Shown here one piece after another: positions 33,415-41,765 of a stretch of 50,522 nt of DNA. Each line of letters opens with the position of its first letter. Positions within the stretch are counted from its first letter, which is position 1. The DNA is from JAAYCB01 sp012744395 (GTDB taxonomy: Bacteria > Planctomycetota > Planctomycetia > Pirellulales > Thermoguttaceae), in assembly GCA_028703175.1 (NCBI GenBank), contig JAQVNJ010000031.1, forward strand, positions 1 through 50,522. The letters run 5' to 3'. The notes under the pieces are model-generated. The model was not told the origin of the DNA and searched no databases. It worked only from the letters and a program-made list of their open reading frames with translations. The position numbers and the translations under genes were made by a program.

Positions 33415-35004
33415 GTGAAAACGCAGTATGACGTGATTGTGGTCGGCGGCGGGGGGAGCGGATTGGCCTGCGCCATGGCGGCCGCCCAAGGGGGCGCCGA
33501 CGTGCTGCTGCTGGAAAGGCAGCCGAAGCTGGGCGGCGCCACGGGCCTGGCCATCGGCTCGTTCACTGCCAACCGAACGGCGCTGCAAATCAAGGCCGGA
33601 ATCCAGGATAACCCGGACGACCACGAAGAAGACGCCGCGAAGTTCGGGCCCCACGCCTACCAGGTGAAGAACAACCGCCGTCTCCGGCGGTTCTTCTTCG
33701 ACCATGGGGCCGACACACTTGAGTGGATGGGCCGGATGGGTCTGCGGTTCTACGGCCCGAGCCCGGAACCGCCCAACCGCGTGCCGCGGATGCACAACGT
33801 GGTGCCGAACGCCAAGGCGTACATTGCCGCGTTTCAGTTGGGGCTGTTGCGGGCCGGCGGGACCATCCTGTGCGGCGCGCCGGCCGAGCAGCTTGTCGTC
33901 GACGCTGGACGTGTAACCGGCTTGGTGGCAACTGTCAACGGCGAGAGGCGCACCTTCCACGCGCGGGTCGGCGTCGTGCTGGCCGCCGGCGACTATGCCA
34001 ATGCGCCCGACATCATCGCCCGATACCGGGGGCCGGAGTTCACCGCCATCGAGGGGATCAACCCGCACGCGCTGGGCGACGGCCACCGGCTGGCCGAACA
34101 GGTGGGGGCGAGGCTGGTGAATATGGAAATCACCTATGGCCCCGAGATGCGTTTCGTGCCCCGCGCCCGCGACGGCTTCGAGCAGCTTCTGCCGTCGAAG
34201 GGTCCGGCCATGCGGCTGATGGGTCTGATGCTGCCGCTGGTTCCCAAGCCGGTCGTCCATTGGATGATCAAGCGGTTGTTGGTCACATGGCAGCATCCGG
34301 AAGACGCGATCCTGGCGGACGGTGCGATCCTGGTCAGCCGGCAGGGGCAACGTTTCTGCAACGAGCTGCATTCGCCCTCGCGCGAGGTCGCCGTGGCCAA
34401 CCAGACGGACAAGATTGCCTACATTCTCATGGACCAGCGGCTTTGCACGCGGTATAGCGCCTGGCCGCACTTTATCTCAACGGCGCCGGAGATTGCGTAC
34501 GCTTACGTCAGCGACTACTTGCGGCTGCGGCCTGACGTGGCCATCGCCGGTAAGACAGCGGCCGAAGTGGCCGAAGCGCGGTCCATGCCGGCGGCTGAAG
34601 TCCATCGCACCCTCGATCATTACAATGCCTTTGCCGCCGGCCTAGAAAAAGACCCCTTCCATCGTACCGACCGGCCGTCGCCCCTGGCGGGCAGTCGCTG
34701 GGTGCTGCTGGGGCCGGTAAAGGCGTATTTCACCACCACGGAGGGTGGTGCGGCCATCAACGAGCAAATGCAGGTTCTGGATGGCGATGACCGCCCGATC
34801 CCGGGCCTCTACGCCGTAGGCCAAAACGGCTTGGGCGGTATGGTGCTCTGGGGGCATGGGCTGCACATTGCCTGGGCAATCACCAGCGGCCGGCTGGTCG
34901 GAACCCGCTTGGGCGAACTGGCTCGGCGCCACGACGTCACCACACAATCCACACACTCTTTTGCCAATTCGGCAGCCACGGCGCCCAGCAGGCGGCCGCC
35001 ATGA
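33415..35004 (+). CDS. FAD-dependent oxidoreductase (fumarate reductase/ketosteroid dehydrogenase type)
   Basis: 529-aa flavoprotein of the FAD_binding_2 family. VIVVGGGGSGLACAMAAA binds FAD near the N-terminus; GVVLAAGDYANAPDIIARY and GLGGMVLWGHGLHIAWAITSGR are the second FAD contact and the closing C-terminal block. No signal peptide is seen, so it acts in the cytosol, on an unknown substrate. Start: GTG 33415 or GTG 33385, both with weak ribosome sites. The last 18 or so residues (STHSFANSAATAPSRRPP) are not family-like and come from ThuA remnant DNA read out of frame, so the original C-terminus has been replaced. Confidence 0.83.
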   Translation: MKTQYDVIVVGGGGSGLACAMAAAQGGADVLLLERQPKLGGATGLAIGSFTANRTALQIKAGIQDNPDDHEEDAAKFGPHAYQVKNNRRLRRFFFDHGADTLEWMGRMGLRFYGPSPEPPNRVPRMHNVVPNAKAYIAAFQLGLLRAGGTILCGAPAEQLVVDAGRVTGLVATVNGERRTFHARVGVVLAAGDYANAPDIIARYRGPEFTAIEGINPHALGDGHRLAEQVGARLVNMEITYGPEMRFVPRARDGFEQLLPSKGPAMRLMGLMLPLVPKPVVHWMIKRLLVTWQHPEDAILADGAILVSRQGQRFCNELHSPSREVAVANQTDKIAYILMDQRLCTRYSAWPHFISTAPEIAYAYVSDYLRLRPDVAIAGKTAAEVAEARSMPAAEVHRTLDHYNAFAAGLEKDPFHRTDRPSPLAGSRWVLLGPVKAYFTTTEGGAAINEQMQVLDGDDRPIPGLYAVGQNGLGGMVLWGHGLHIAWAITSGRLVGTRLGELARRHDVTTQSTHSFANSAATAPSRRPP

Positions 35005-35351
35005 AAGTGGTTTCGCCGAATTTTCCGGATTTGGCCGGCTGCGGCCAGAGCTTCCGGCTGAACGATAAATGGTACGCCATGTACCGGTTCAACCCCGAAA
35101 TGCACGTGATCCTCGTGCAGGACACCAAGGATATGAAGGGCGTACCAGCGCCCAGCGTATCCGGCCACTTGGGTCAAGATGCATGGCCGCGGGCGCGTGT
35201 TCTACACGTCAATGGGGCACCGCGAGGATATCTGGCCAGCAAGACCTTCCAGCAGATCGTGCTGGGAGGCCTGAGTTGGGCTCCGGGTGATGTTGACGCC
35301 GACATCACACCCAATTTCTGCCAAGTCACACCGGAAGCCCCTACCAGTTAG
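34971..35351 (+). pseudogene. ThuA C-terminal remnant with two frameshifts
   Basis: In frame with an ATG at 35001 the text reads KVVSPNFPDLAGCGQSF, NDKWYAMYRFNPEMHVILVQ. At about 35142 homology moves to the +1 frame (YQRPAYPATWVKMHGRGRVF, YTSMGHREDIW) and at about 35235 it returns (SKTFQQIVLGGLSWAPGDVD). Together these form the C-terminal half of a ThuA protein. Homology also extends upstream of the ATG (GSHGAQQ, 34971-34991), inside the end of the flavoprotein frame. The N-terminal half is missing. The 116-codon frame 35001-35351 may look intact, but its middle third is out of frame. Confidence 0.75.
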
Positions 35352-35453
35352 AGTCCGCCGAAGGCGCCGAACGGGGCGGCCAGGTCGGTGAAACGCTGCC
35401 GACCCGGCACAATTCTTTGAAACCCGCCTCTTCCTCGCAATCGGGAACTCTGT

Positions 35454-35459
35454 TACAAT
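35454..35459 (+). promoter_or_regulatory. Likely -10 element of tRNA-Cys promoter
   Basis: TACAAT 57 nt upstream of the tRNA; no convincing -35. The remainder of 35352-35515 is empty. Confidence 0.4.
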
Positions 35460-35515
35460 TCCACTCATCTGCGTCGCGGAGATGAGCCGATGTAGGTTCC
35501 AAGTACCGGCTCCAA

Positions 35516-35587
35516 GGCGCCGTAGCCAAGCGGCTAAGGCAGCGGATTGCAAATCCGCCATCCCCGGTTCGAATCCGGGCGGCGCCT
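35516..35587 (+). tRNA. tRNA-Cys (GCA)
   Basis: Complete cloverleaf: acceptor GGCGCCG/CGGCGCC (35516-35522/35580-35586), anticodon stem GCGGA/TCCGC around loop TTGCAAA with anticodon GCA at 35549-35551, and T arm CCCGG/CCGGG with TTCGAAT. The discriminator base is U at 35587, the identity element for cysteine. The CCA end is not encoded. It is followed directly by the decayed island at 35.6-37.5 kb, which makes it a candidate integration site. Confidence 0.96.
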
Positions 35588-35644
35588 CTCTATCTTGACA
35601 TCCTGACCCATCTCGCCAGACGGGACCATAGTCTCGTCAACTTC

Positions 35645-36030
35645 TTACGTGGCAATGATTTGCGGCATTGTGACTCCGTCTCTGCCCTGTCCACCGCGAT
35701 CCCCGCTCCACACGCCAATATCTCGCCGCGTTTTGCACAGCTTCGTCACTTGGTTTATTGGCGATTTGCGTCGAAACACGTCCTTGCGGTTGGCAACCCG
35801 GAGCACGAGCACGATCAACCGGTCGTCGTGGATCTCATAGACAAGGCGGTAATCGCCGATCCTGACTCGCCAGAGGTTCTCGTCTCCCGTCCGCTTCACC
35901 ACGCCGGCGGGTCGCGCGGGTTGACGGCTAACGTGGCCACCTCGCCTGCAATCCGCCGCCCGACGTCCGCCGGCAGTTTCCGCAACTGCCGGTCCGCCGA
36001 CGGCTTGAAGAACACCGGGTACTCGGGCAT
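35645..36030 (-). pseudogene. RelE/ParE-family toxin, frameshifted
   Basis: From ATG 36030 (GGAG upstream) the frame reads MPEYPVFFKPSADRQLRKLP, then EVATLAVNPRD and hits a stop codon at 35896-35898. The neighbouring frame continues the same toxin: AGVVKRTGDENLWRVRIGDY, RLVYEIHDDRLIVLVLRVANRKDV. Adding one G to the GGG run at 35909-35911 (plus strand) would restore NPRDPAGVVKR. RelE-type toxins cut mRNA in the ribosome. The downstream frame runs about 40 residues beyond the usual end. Inactivation by a homopolymer slip, or a sequencing error, are both possible. Confidence 0.75.
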
Positions 36031-36332
36031 GAATCACTCCATTGAAGGATGCGATGGGCCAGCTCATGCGCTAAACTGAACCGATACCGATTCGGCCGGT
36101 TGAAGTAGACGTGTTCATCCACCCGTATCTCTCGCAGATCCTTCGTCAGGAAAGCCACCGTGTCGAAGCCGGCTTCAAGTCCGGGCATCGGTACAATGTC
36201 CATCCCGAAGGCGCTTTCCACGATAAACTCGATCGGTACGGGGATCGTGCCGGCCGGGTTGTGGTCTTGCAGGAGCTCGCCAGCTCGCCGCCGCAGTTCG
36301 TCTTTCGGGATGTACGGCGCCTTGAATGCCAC
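35928..36332 (-). pseudogene. ImmA/IrrE-type metallopeptidase, truncated
   Basis: 134 codons. The N-terminal part is a normal ImmA/IrrE domain: ELRRRAGELLQDHNPAGTIP, IEFIVESAFGMDIVPMPGL, RFSLAHELAHRIL with the HExxH zinc motif. Just after HELAHRIL the sequence stops resembling the family and runs through relE DNA out of frame (CSSSRRRTGSCGNCRRT). The third zinc ligand (Glu in the EANxFA segment) is therefore missing. ImmA-type peptidases cleave a partner XRE repressor. GTG 36332 lies 4 nt after the XRE stop codon, so the two were an operon. Confidence 0.75.
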
Positions 36333-36336
36333 TCGA

Positions 36337-36702
36337 TTAGCTCCCGCGAATCAGGTCAACCAGTTCATCCAGGTTCTCCGCGGAAACCTGCTTCGCCCGT
36401 AACGTGCGGAATAGGACGGGCAGCTTGTCGACGACCTCCGAATCCGACATAAGGTCCGCGGGAATCTCGCCCCGCTCGGCCGCCGCCGCGTCGAACAGCT
36501 CCAGCCATTCATCGCTGCCGCGTTTCAGGCGCAGGGCCTTCGCGTATCGTTCCAGCAAGTCACGCCGTTGCGGAGGCGGAGACAAGCCCCGTTCGATCCG
36601 GCTGAAATTGCCGGGGTCGAAACCATGCTTCAGGCAGAACTCCCGAAGCGTTAGGCCGGCTTCCAGCCGATGCCGCTTGACCAGTTCGCCGAATCGATTC
36701 AT
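36337..36702 (-). CDS. XRE-family helix-turn-helix regulator
   Basis: 121 aa. The HTH_XRE domain covers about residues 4-62 (FGELVKRHRLEAGLTLREFC, GFDPGNFSRIERG); the C-terminal half is acidic (LFDAAAAERGEIPADLM, SAENLDELVDLI). It probably represses its own operon and would be the target of the ImmA protease encoded next. ATG 36702 has GGGAGGG upstream. The promoter at 36772-36799 is near consensus. With the peptidase truncated, it may now act as a plain autorepressor. Confidence 0.85.
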   Translation of the reverse strand: MNRFGELVKRHRLEAGLTLREFCLKHGFDPGNFSRIERGLSPPPQRRDLLERYAKALRLKRGSDEWLELFDAAAAERGEIPADLMSDSEVVDKLPVLFRTLRAKQVSAENLDELVDLIRGS

Positions 36703-36771
36703 TGCACCCTCCCGGACCACAGGTCCACCAATCGAGGTCGCTTCCACCGGCTGATTCGCCGCGCTGTCTTC

Positions 36772-36799
36772 ATTATACAACACCTCGATGATCGGTCAA
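36772..36799 (-). promoter_or_regulatory. Promoter of the xre-immA-relE operon
   Basis: On the minus strand TTGACC (36799-36794), 16-nt spacer, TATAAT (36777-36772). The best-formed promoter in this part of the window. Confidence 0.7.
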
Positions 36800-36873
36800 C
36801 CGCAGCCACCGGCCGCATTACGCCAGGAATCGCCCGAACCGCTTACCCAGCTTCGCGGGGAAGGGGATTGGAA

Positions 36874-37207
36874 TTATGCCCCTTTCCGCGCTGCGGGGAA
36901 GGGAAAGCGTCGTCGGAAGAACCTATCCGCTGCCCGGCGGACGATGGCCCCGACAACTTGATTTGACCACGCGCGGCCGGACCGGGACGGAACGCCAGCA
37001 GCATCTAACCCACGGGCGATGGCCCGAAAGCCACCCGACGGCCGACGTGGCCCACAGCGTCGATCCTGGAGCGTCTCGGTCACCCCTCCGCACCGTTTTA
37101 CCGGCCGCCCGGACCATCGCCAGGATGCCGGCCTTGATTGCTTCGGGCAGGGCTGGCCAAGCGTCGATGCCGGCCTGCAGCGTCGAAGTGCGCTGTTCCG
37201 GCTCCAA
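36874..37207 (-). pseudogene. Recombinase-associated gene debris
   Basis: Two fragments in different minus-strand frames abut. From 37207 down to about 37085: a small-protein C-terminus, LQAGIDAWPALPEAIKAGIL followed by AMVRAAGKT. From about 37050 to 36925: GFRAIARGLDAAGVPSRSGR followed by AWSNQVVGAIVRRA, which resembles the linker/C-terminal part of serine recombinases. Neither has a proper start or catalytic residues. The rest of 36784-37536 contains no gene I can support; a GC-rich imperfect hairpin lies near 36878-36902. Confidence 0.35.
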
Positions 37208-37536
37208 TCGGCTTTTTCCCAGCGAAGAGGCTCCGCTATTCCGTTATTCCGTCCACGAATACCTTCGCCAGCGTAAAACGCGCTCCGGCACGTTGAATGA
37301 CGCGGCACTCGAAGCCAGAATAACGAGCGCGTAGCCCCCTCGGCGCCGGCGAAGGCACGGTGCGGCTGGCTTTCTCGGCGGCACGGGACGCGCCCGCTCG
37401 ATGTTCCGCATCCGCTGGCGGAAACGGCGCCCGCTCCAGGGCAAGCGCGGGCACAGCAGGTCTCGCGGGCGCGGCGTTGAGGGGTGCAGGTCTCGGCGCG
37501 GAGGTAATTGCAACGCAACGTGAGGGAGACAATCGC

Positions 37537-39003
37537 GTGTTCAAAGACAACAACCAGATGTATCGGACTGGAATCATTGTTGGATTGGCGATAGTCATCG
37601 CGCTATCGTGGGGGGACCGTGCCGCACGAGCCGACAATGCTGACCGCATCCAGCCCTGGTCGGAGAATCCGCGCTATTGGCAGTACAACGGCCAACCGGT
37701 GATGTTGCTCGGCGGCAGCAAGACGGACCACTTCTTCCTGCTGGACGACCTCAAGGGGCACATCGACGAAATCCACGCGGTGGGGGCCAACTATGTCCGC
37801 AACACAATGAGCCAGCGCGAGGGCGTCGAGTTGAAACCGCACAAGCTGCGACCGGACGGCCGGTTCAACTTGGACCAGTGGAACGAGGATTACTGGCAGC
37901 GGTTCGAGAACATGCTGAAGTGGACGCACCAGCGGGACATCTTCGTGCAGATCGAGGTCTGGGACCGTTTCGACTTCTCCCAGACGTATTGGCAAATCAG
38001 TCCATGGAATCCCGGCAAGAACGTCAACTACACCTATGAGCAGACGGGTCTTTCCGCCGAGTATCCGGCTCATCCCGGCCAGGACCGCCAGCCGTTCTTC
38101 CATTCGATTCCGGGCATGCCGCGCTACAACAAGAAGCTCGACCTTGTCCGAAGCCACCAGGAGAAATTCGTCGCCAAGATGCTCTCCTACAGCCTCCAGT
38201 ACGGGCATGTCCTGTACTGCATGGACAACGAAACCTCCTCTCCCGCGGCATGGGGGAAGTATTGGATCGATTTCATCAAGGCCAGGGCGGCCGAAAAGGG
38301 ATTGCTCGTCTGCACGACCGACATGTTCGACGATGCCTATCTGGGCGCGAAGGCCGTGCACGCGCCGATCGTCTTCGACGACCCGGAACACTACATGTTT
38401 GCCGACATCTCGCAGGTGAACAGCCGCAACTTCGACCAGACGCACTGGGACCAACTCCAGTGGATGCTGAAACAGGTGAATCGGCGCCGTCGGCCCAGCA
38501 ATCACACGAAGGTTTACGGCAGCGGCTACAAGTCGTTCGGAACGGGTGGCCCGGAGGACGGCGTCGAGCGATTCTGGCGCAACATTATCGGCGGGTCCGC
38601 AAGCTGCCGCTTCCACCGACCCGATTCCGGCAACGGGCTGAACGATCTGGCCAAGGCGAGCATCAAGGCGGCGCGTCTCCTCGAAAGCCAAATCAAGTTC
38701 TGGGAAGTCACCCCGCACATGGAACTGCTTTCAGACCGGGCATCGAACGAGGCCTACCTGGCGGCCAAACTGGGCCAGCGCTATGCACTCTACTTCACCA
38801 ACGGCGGATCCGTCGGACTCGATCTGTCGAACAGTCCGGGCGCCTACACCGTCACGTGGATCAGCGTGGCGATGGGCATCGTCGTCGAGAACTCGCAAGC
38901 GTTGCCCTCTGGCACGAAGGACAAGACGGTCGGGGGGGGCGGTGTCGTAACACTGGCGGCCCCGTACAAAGGCGGGTGGGTCGCCGCAATCGTCAAGAAG
39001 TGA
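37537..39003 (+). CDS. Exported glycoside-hydrolase-like protein
   Basis: 488 aa with a signal peptide (MYRTGIIVGLAIVIALSWGD, cut near ARA). The middle looks like a (beta/alpha)8 barrel of the DUF4038/cellulase-like kind: QPVMLLGGSKTDHFFLLDD, ILVQIE-type strands (DIFVQIEVWDRFDFSQ), YGHVLYCMDNETSSPAAWGK with a candidate catalytic Glu, and FDDPEHYMFADISQ. A C-terminal beta domain of the collagen-binding type follows (GQRYALYFTNGGSVGLDLSN). The substrate is probably a polysaccharide or glycoprotein. GTG 37537 is preferred (GGGAG 8-9 nt upstream); ATG 37558 is the alternative. Confidence 0.72.
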   Translation: MFKDNNQMYRTGIIVGLAIVIALSWGDRAARADNADRIQPWSENPRYWQYNGQPVMLLGGSKTDHFFLLDDLKGHIDEIHAVGANYVRNTMSQREGVELKPHKLRPDGRFNLDQWNEDYWQRFENMLKWTHQRDIFVQIEVWDRFDFSQTYWQISPWNPGKNVNYTYEQTGLSAEYPAHPGQDRQPFFHSIPGMPRYNKKLDLVRSHQEKFVAKMLSYSLQYGHVLYCMDNETSSPAAWGKYWIDFIKARAAEKGLLVCTTDMFDDAYLGAKAVHAPIVFDDPEHYMFADISQVNSRNFDQTHWDQLQWMLKQVNRRRRPSNHTKVYGSGYKSFGTGGPEDGVERFWRNIIGGSASCRFHRPDSGNGLNDLAKASIKAARLLESQIKFWEVTPHMELLSDRASNEAYLAAKLGQRYALYFTNGGSVGLDLSNSPGAYTVTWISVAMGIVVENSQALPSGTKDKTVGGGGVVTLAAPYKGGWVAAIVKK

Positions 39004-39019
39004 ATGCAAAACCGCCTGC

Positions 39020-39045
39020 CGCCGCGGCTCAACCCTTCCGCGGCG
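39020..39045. terminator. Bidirectional hairpin terminator
   Basis: CGCCGCGG (39020-39027) pairs perfectly with CCGCGGCG (39038-39045) around a 10-nt loop in the 25-bp gap between convergent genes. It overlaps the hydrolase stop codon. There is no T tract. Confidence 0.45.
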
Positions 39046-40033
39046 CATTGAGCTGATCGATCAGGTAATCGAACACCTGGGGATGCTTCACTCCGGGCGC
39101 GCCGGGATAGACCAGTTCGCACGGGACACCGACCTGGCGGAGTCTTTCCTCCAGTTTCACGCCGAAATTCGAGGTGTGCGTCGGGTCTTTCTGATCCTGC
39201 CCGAGCGCGGGCGGCGCCGAATAGAACAGGTAGACCGGCGGGTCATCGGCACTTGCCAGCTCGTAGGGCGAGTACTGCCGAATCCACGGCAGAACCTCCT
39301 CGCGGGCCGCGAGGAACTCGGCGAACCGCGTGTCGCGCGTCTTGTTGTCGTGCGGGTCGGGCATGAAGCCGAAGGCGTGGCCGCCGTAGCGGCTGTTGAG
39401 CGTCCACTCCTTCATCTGTTTCGGGTCGAGCGTCGTCTGCGCCCCGGACACGGCGGCGCACCACAGCCGCGTCGATTCCCGCGCCACCGGATCGGCGCTC
39501 GCGGGCTCGGCCAGATCGTCGTGAAACGCCAGCCAGAGGCTCGAGCAGGCGCCCGCGGAACCGCCGGAAGCGCCGATCCGCGCCTTGTCGATGTTCCACT
39601 CGACGGCCTTGCTGCGGACCAGTTGCAGCGCGCGGGCGGCGTCGCGGAGCGGCCACTTGACGGGCGGTTTGACACCGGCGATCTGCGCCTGCGTGCTGTA
39701 GCGATAGTTGATCGCGACCACCGAGATGCCGGCCGCGAGATATTTGTCGAGGTGGGGGACGCGGGCCTTGTCGCCGGCCACCCAGCCGCCGCCGTGGATG
39801 TAGAACAGAAGCGGCGTGGGCCGCGCCGAACGCGCTTTATAGAAGTCGAGCACCTGCCGCTCATGCTCGCCGTAGGCGACGTTCGCAAGGGTCGGCGCCG
39901 TCGTTTCCACGGTGCCGGCCTGGGCCTGGGCCTGGGCGCCGGGTTGTGCCGGCGCGGCCGCCGCGTGCACAACCGGCGGGGCCAACAGCAAGGCGGCCAG
40001 CGCCGCCAAGGCGGGTCGTGTGGGTCGATTCAT
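39029..40033 (-). CDS. Exported alpha/beta hydrolase (esterase-like)
   Basis: 334 aa. Signal peptide (1-24, APPVVHA) and an Ala/Gln-rich linker, then an alpha/beta-hydrolase domain of the hormone-sensitive-lipase/BD-FAE type: FYIHGGGWVAGDKARV forms the oxyanion hole and IGASGGSAGACSSLWLA holds the nucleophile Ser (GxSxG). The catalytic His is probably the one in GAPGVKHPQVFDYL. Likely an acetyl- or feruloyl-type esterase removing acyl groups from polysaccharides. ATG 40033 has AAAGGA upstream. Confidence 0.87.
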   Translation of the reverse strand: MNRPTRPALAALAALLLAPPVVHAAAAPAQPGAQAQAQAGTVETTAPTLANVAYGEHERQVLDFYKARSARPTPLLFYIHGGGWVAGDKARVPHLDKYLAAGISVVAINYRYSTQAQIAGVKPPVKWPLRDAARALQLVRSKAVEWNIDKARIGASGGSAGACSSLWLAFHDDLAEPASADPVARESTRLWCAAVSGAQTTLDPKQMKEWTLNSRYGGHAFGFMPDPHDNKTRDTRFAEFLAAREEVLPWIRQYSPYELASADDPPVYLFYSAPPALGQDQKDPTHTSNFGVKLEERLRQVGVPCELVYPGAPGVKHPQVFDYLIDQLNAPRKG

Positions 40034-40212
40034 CGGCTGCGTCCTTTCGCGGATCGTGTTGGAACACGGGATTTCTCGGGCCGGCCGGCGACGCCGCGGA
40101 CCGGCGCCATTCTAGCCGCGCCGGGCGCGGTGTCCTACTGCCGCCGCAAGCCGAAATCTTGCGGCCGGTGGGAGACGTCAAATCGCCGACCGGATCCAGA
40201 CATGCCTGGCCG

Positions 40213-41592
40213 TCAGATTTCCCACCCCTTGCGGCAGGTCTCCTTGATGATGGGGTCGGCGGCGGCCAGCCCGCGGGCCTGCATCGCGGCGGCGTCCCAG
40301 TGAATCTTCTTGCCGGTGCGGAGCGAGAGGATGCCGAGCAGGACGATTTCCGTCAGCCGGGCGGCGTACTCGAAGTTCGAGCTGGCGGGCGGCCCGCCCT
40401 TGATTGCGTCGAGCCAGTCGCGGTGATGGCCCTTGGAGCGCGGGATCGTTTCGGCCGGCCTGGCGTAGTCGGGGGTCTTTTCATAGGGCAATAGCCGCGG
40501 AGGGCCGCCGGCGCCGTCGCAGAGCATCTTGCCCCGCTCGCCGATGAACAGCGTGCCGCGGCTGGGAAGCGCGCTGCCGGCGGGTATCTCTTCCGGGCAG
40601 GGCGGCCTCAAGCCGCCGTCGTACCAGGTGAGGCGAACGGCGGGCTTTTCCCCCCGGGCATCGAATTCGTAGTAGCAGATTTCGCCATGCGGGGCGATTT
40701 CGGCGTCCATGTTGCCCGCCGGCCGCGATTCCACGGTCCGCGGCGCCGCCAGGTCGAGCGCCCAGCAGGCGGCGTCCATGTCGTGGCAACCGAAGTCGCC
40801 CAGCCCGCCGCCGCCGAACGCCCAGAAATCCCGCCAGGTGACCGGCGTGTAGGCCGGATGGTAAGGCCGGACCTCGCGCGGGCCCAGCCAGAGGTCCCAG
40901 TTCACGCCGTCGGGCACCGGCGGAGTCTCCGTGGGCGCTCCGGTGAGCTGCTTGTTCCAGCGGTTCGCCCCGACCCAGGCGTGCGCCTCGCGGACCGGTC
41001 CGATTGCGCCGTCCCAGATCCACTCGCAGGTCTGCCGGATGCCGGCGTTGGAATGCCCACTGTTGCCCATCTGGGTGGCGGCGCCCGTCTCCTCGGCGAC
41101 CTGGGCGACCTTGCGGGCCTCCCAGATGTTGTGGGTCAAGGGTTTTTCGCAATAGACGTGCTTGCCCGCCCGCATCGAGAGGATCGAGACATAGGCGTGG
41201 AGATGATCGGGCGTCGCGCAGAGCACCGCGTCGATCGACTTCTCCTTTTCGAGCATCACGCGGAAGTCCTCGTAGGCGGTGCAGCGAAAGCCGGGCGAGC
41301 CGGCCGCGTAGTGTTTCTCGATCTCCTGGCAGACCGGCGCGCGCCCGGCCATGCCGCGATAGTAGAAGGCGTTCATATCCTCGCGGGCGATCGGGTCGGC
41401 CAGGGCGATCACCCGGGCATCGGCCAGGCGGAACAGGTTGCGGACATTCGTCCGCCCCTGCCCGCCGGCGCCGACCAGGGCGACGTTCACCTTCTCGCTG
41501 GGAGGCACGTGGTTTGCCCCGCCCAGAACATAGCGCGGCACAATCGTCGCAGCGGCCGCGGCGGCCAGGAAATTTCGCCGGTTGGTTTTCAT
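40213..41592 (-). CDS. Tat-exported Gfo/Idh/MocA oxidoreductase 4
   Basis: 459 aa. Tat signal KTNRRNFLAAAAAATIV; fold start VNVALVGAGGQGRTNVRNLF; HVYCEKPLTHNIWEAR with the catalytic Lys; GGLGDFGCHDMDAACWALDL. The THNIWEAR and GNSGHSNAGIRQTCEW segments set it apart from the other four copies and mark a different subfamily. The C-terminal extension (LFIGERGKMLCDG; SKGHHRDWLDAIKGG) is the Gfo_Idh_MocA_C2-like part. ATG 41592 has AAAGGA upstream. It follows paralogue 5 on the same strand after a 173-bp repeat-rich gap. Confidence 0.9.
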   Translation of the reverse strand: MKTNRRNFLAAAAAATIVPRYVLGGANHVPPSEKVNVALVGAGGQGRTNVRNLFRLADARVIALADPIAREDMNAFYYRGMAGRAPVCQEIEKHYAAGSPGFRCTAYEDFRVMLEKEKSIDAVLCATPDHLHAYVSILSMRAGKHVYCEKPLTHNIWEARKVAQVAEETGAATQMGNSGHSNAGIRQTCEWIWDGAIGPVREAHAWVGANRWNKQLTGAPTETPPVPDGVNWDLWLGPREVRPYHPAYTPVTWRDFWAFGGGGLGDFGCHDMDAACWALDLAAPRTVESRPAGNMDAEIAPHGEICYYEFDARGEKPAVRLTWYDGGLRPPCPEEIPAGSALPSRGTLFIGERGKMLCDGAGGPPRLLPYEKTPDYARPAETIPRSKGHHRDWLDAIKGGPPASSNFEYAARLTEIVLLGILSLRTGKKIHWDAAAMQARGLAAADPIIKETCRKGWEI

Positions 41593-41657
41593 GAGTGGTC
41601 CTTTGTCGAAAGTCAAATGTCGAATCAATGCCGAAGCCAGTTTTGCCCTCCCACCGC

Positions 41658-41682
41658 GTTCCCCAGCTGGAGCTTGGGAACC
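41658..41682. repeat. Interspersed GTTCCC-type palindrome, copy 3
   Basis: GTTCCCCAGCT and AGCTTGGGAACC around GG, with a single mismatch in the stem: the best-preserved of the three copies. The same gap (41593-41765) has inverted TGTCGAA/ATGCCGAA elements near 41612-41635 and 41728-41748. Confidence 0.72.
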
Positions 41683-41765
41683 AGACCATACTGTAACCTG
41701 TGGTCTCTAGCCTGCAACCTCGACACTCTTTCGACATTCGGCATTCCGTTTGCCCCTCGCCACCG

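Noticed and set aside
35001..35351. Intact 116-aa gene starting with an ATGA overlap at the flavoprotein stop
   Set aside because: The middle third matches ThuA only in another frame, and similarity continues upstream of the ATG, so it is a remnant and not a designed overlap.
35896..35920. Programmed ribosomal frameshift in relE
   Set aside because: No slippery heptamer or downstream structure is evident; a simple homopolymer deletion explains it.
36876..37334. 152-codon plus-strand frame in the island
   Set aside because: It overlaps recombinase-like text on the other strand, has no family likeness and no ribosome site.
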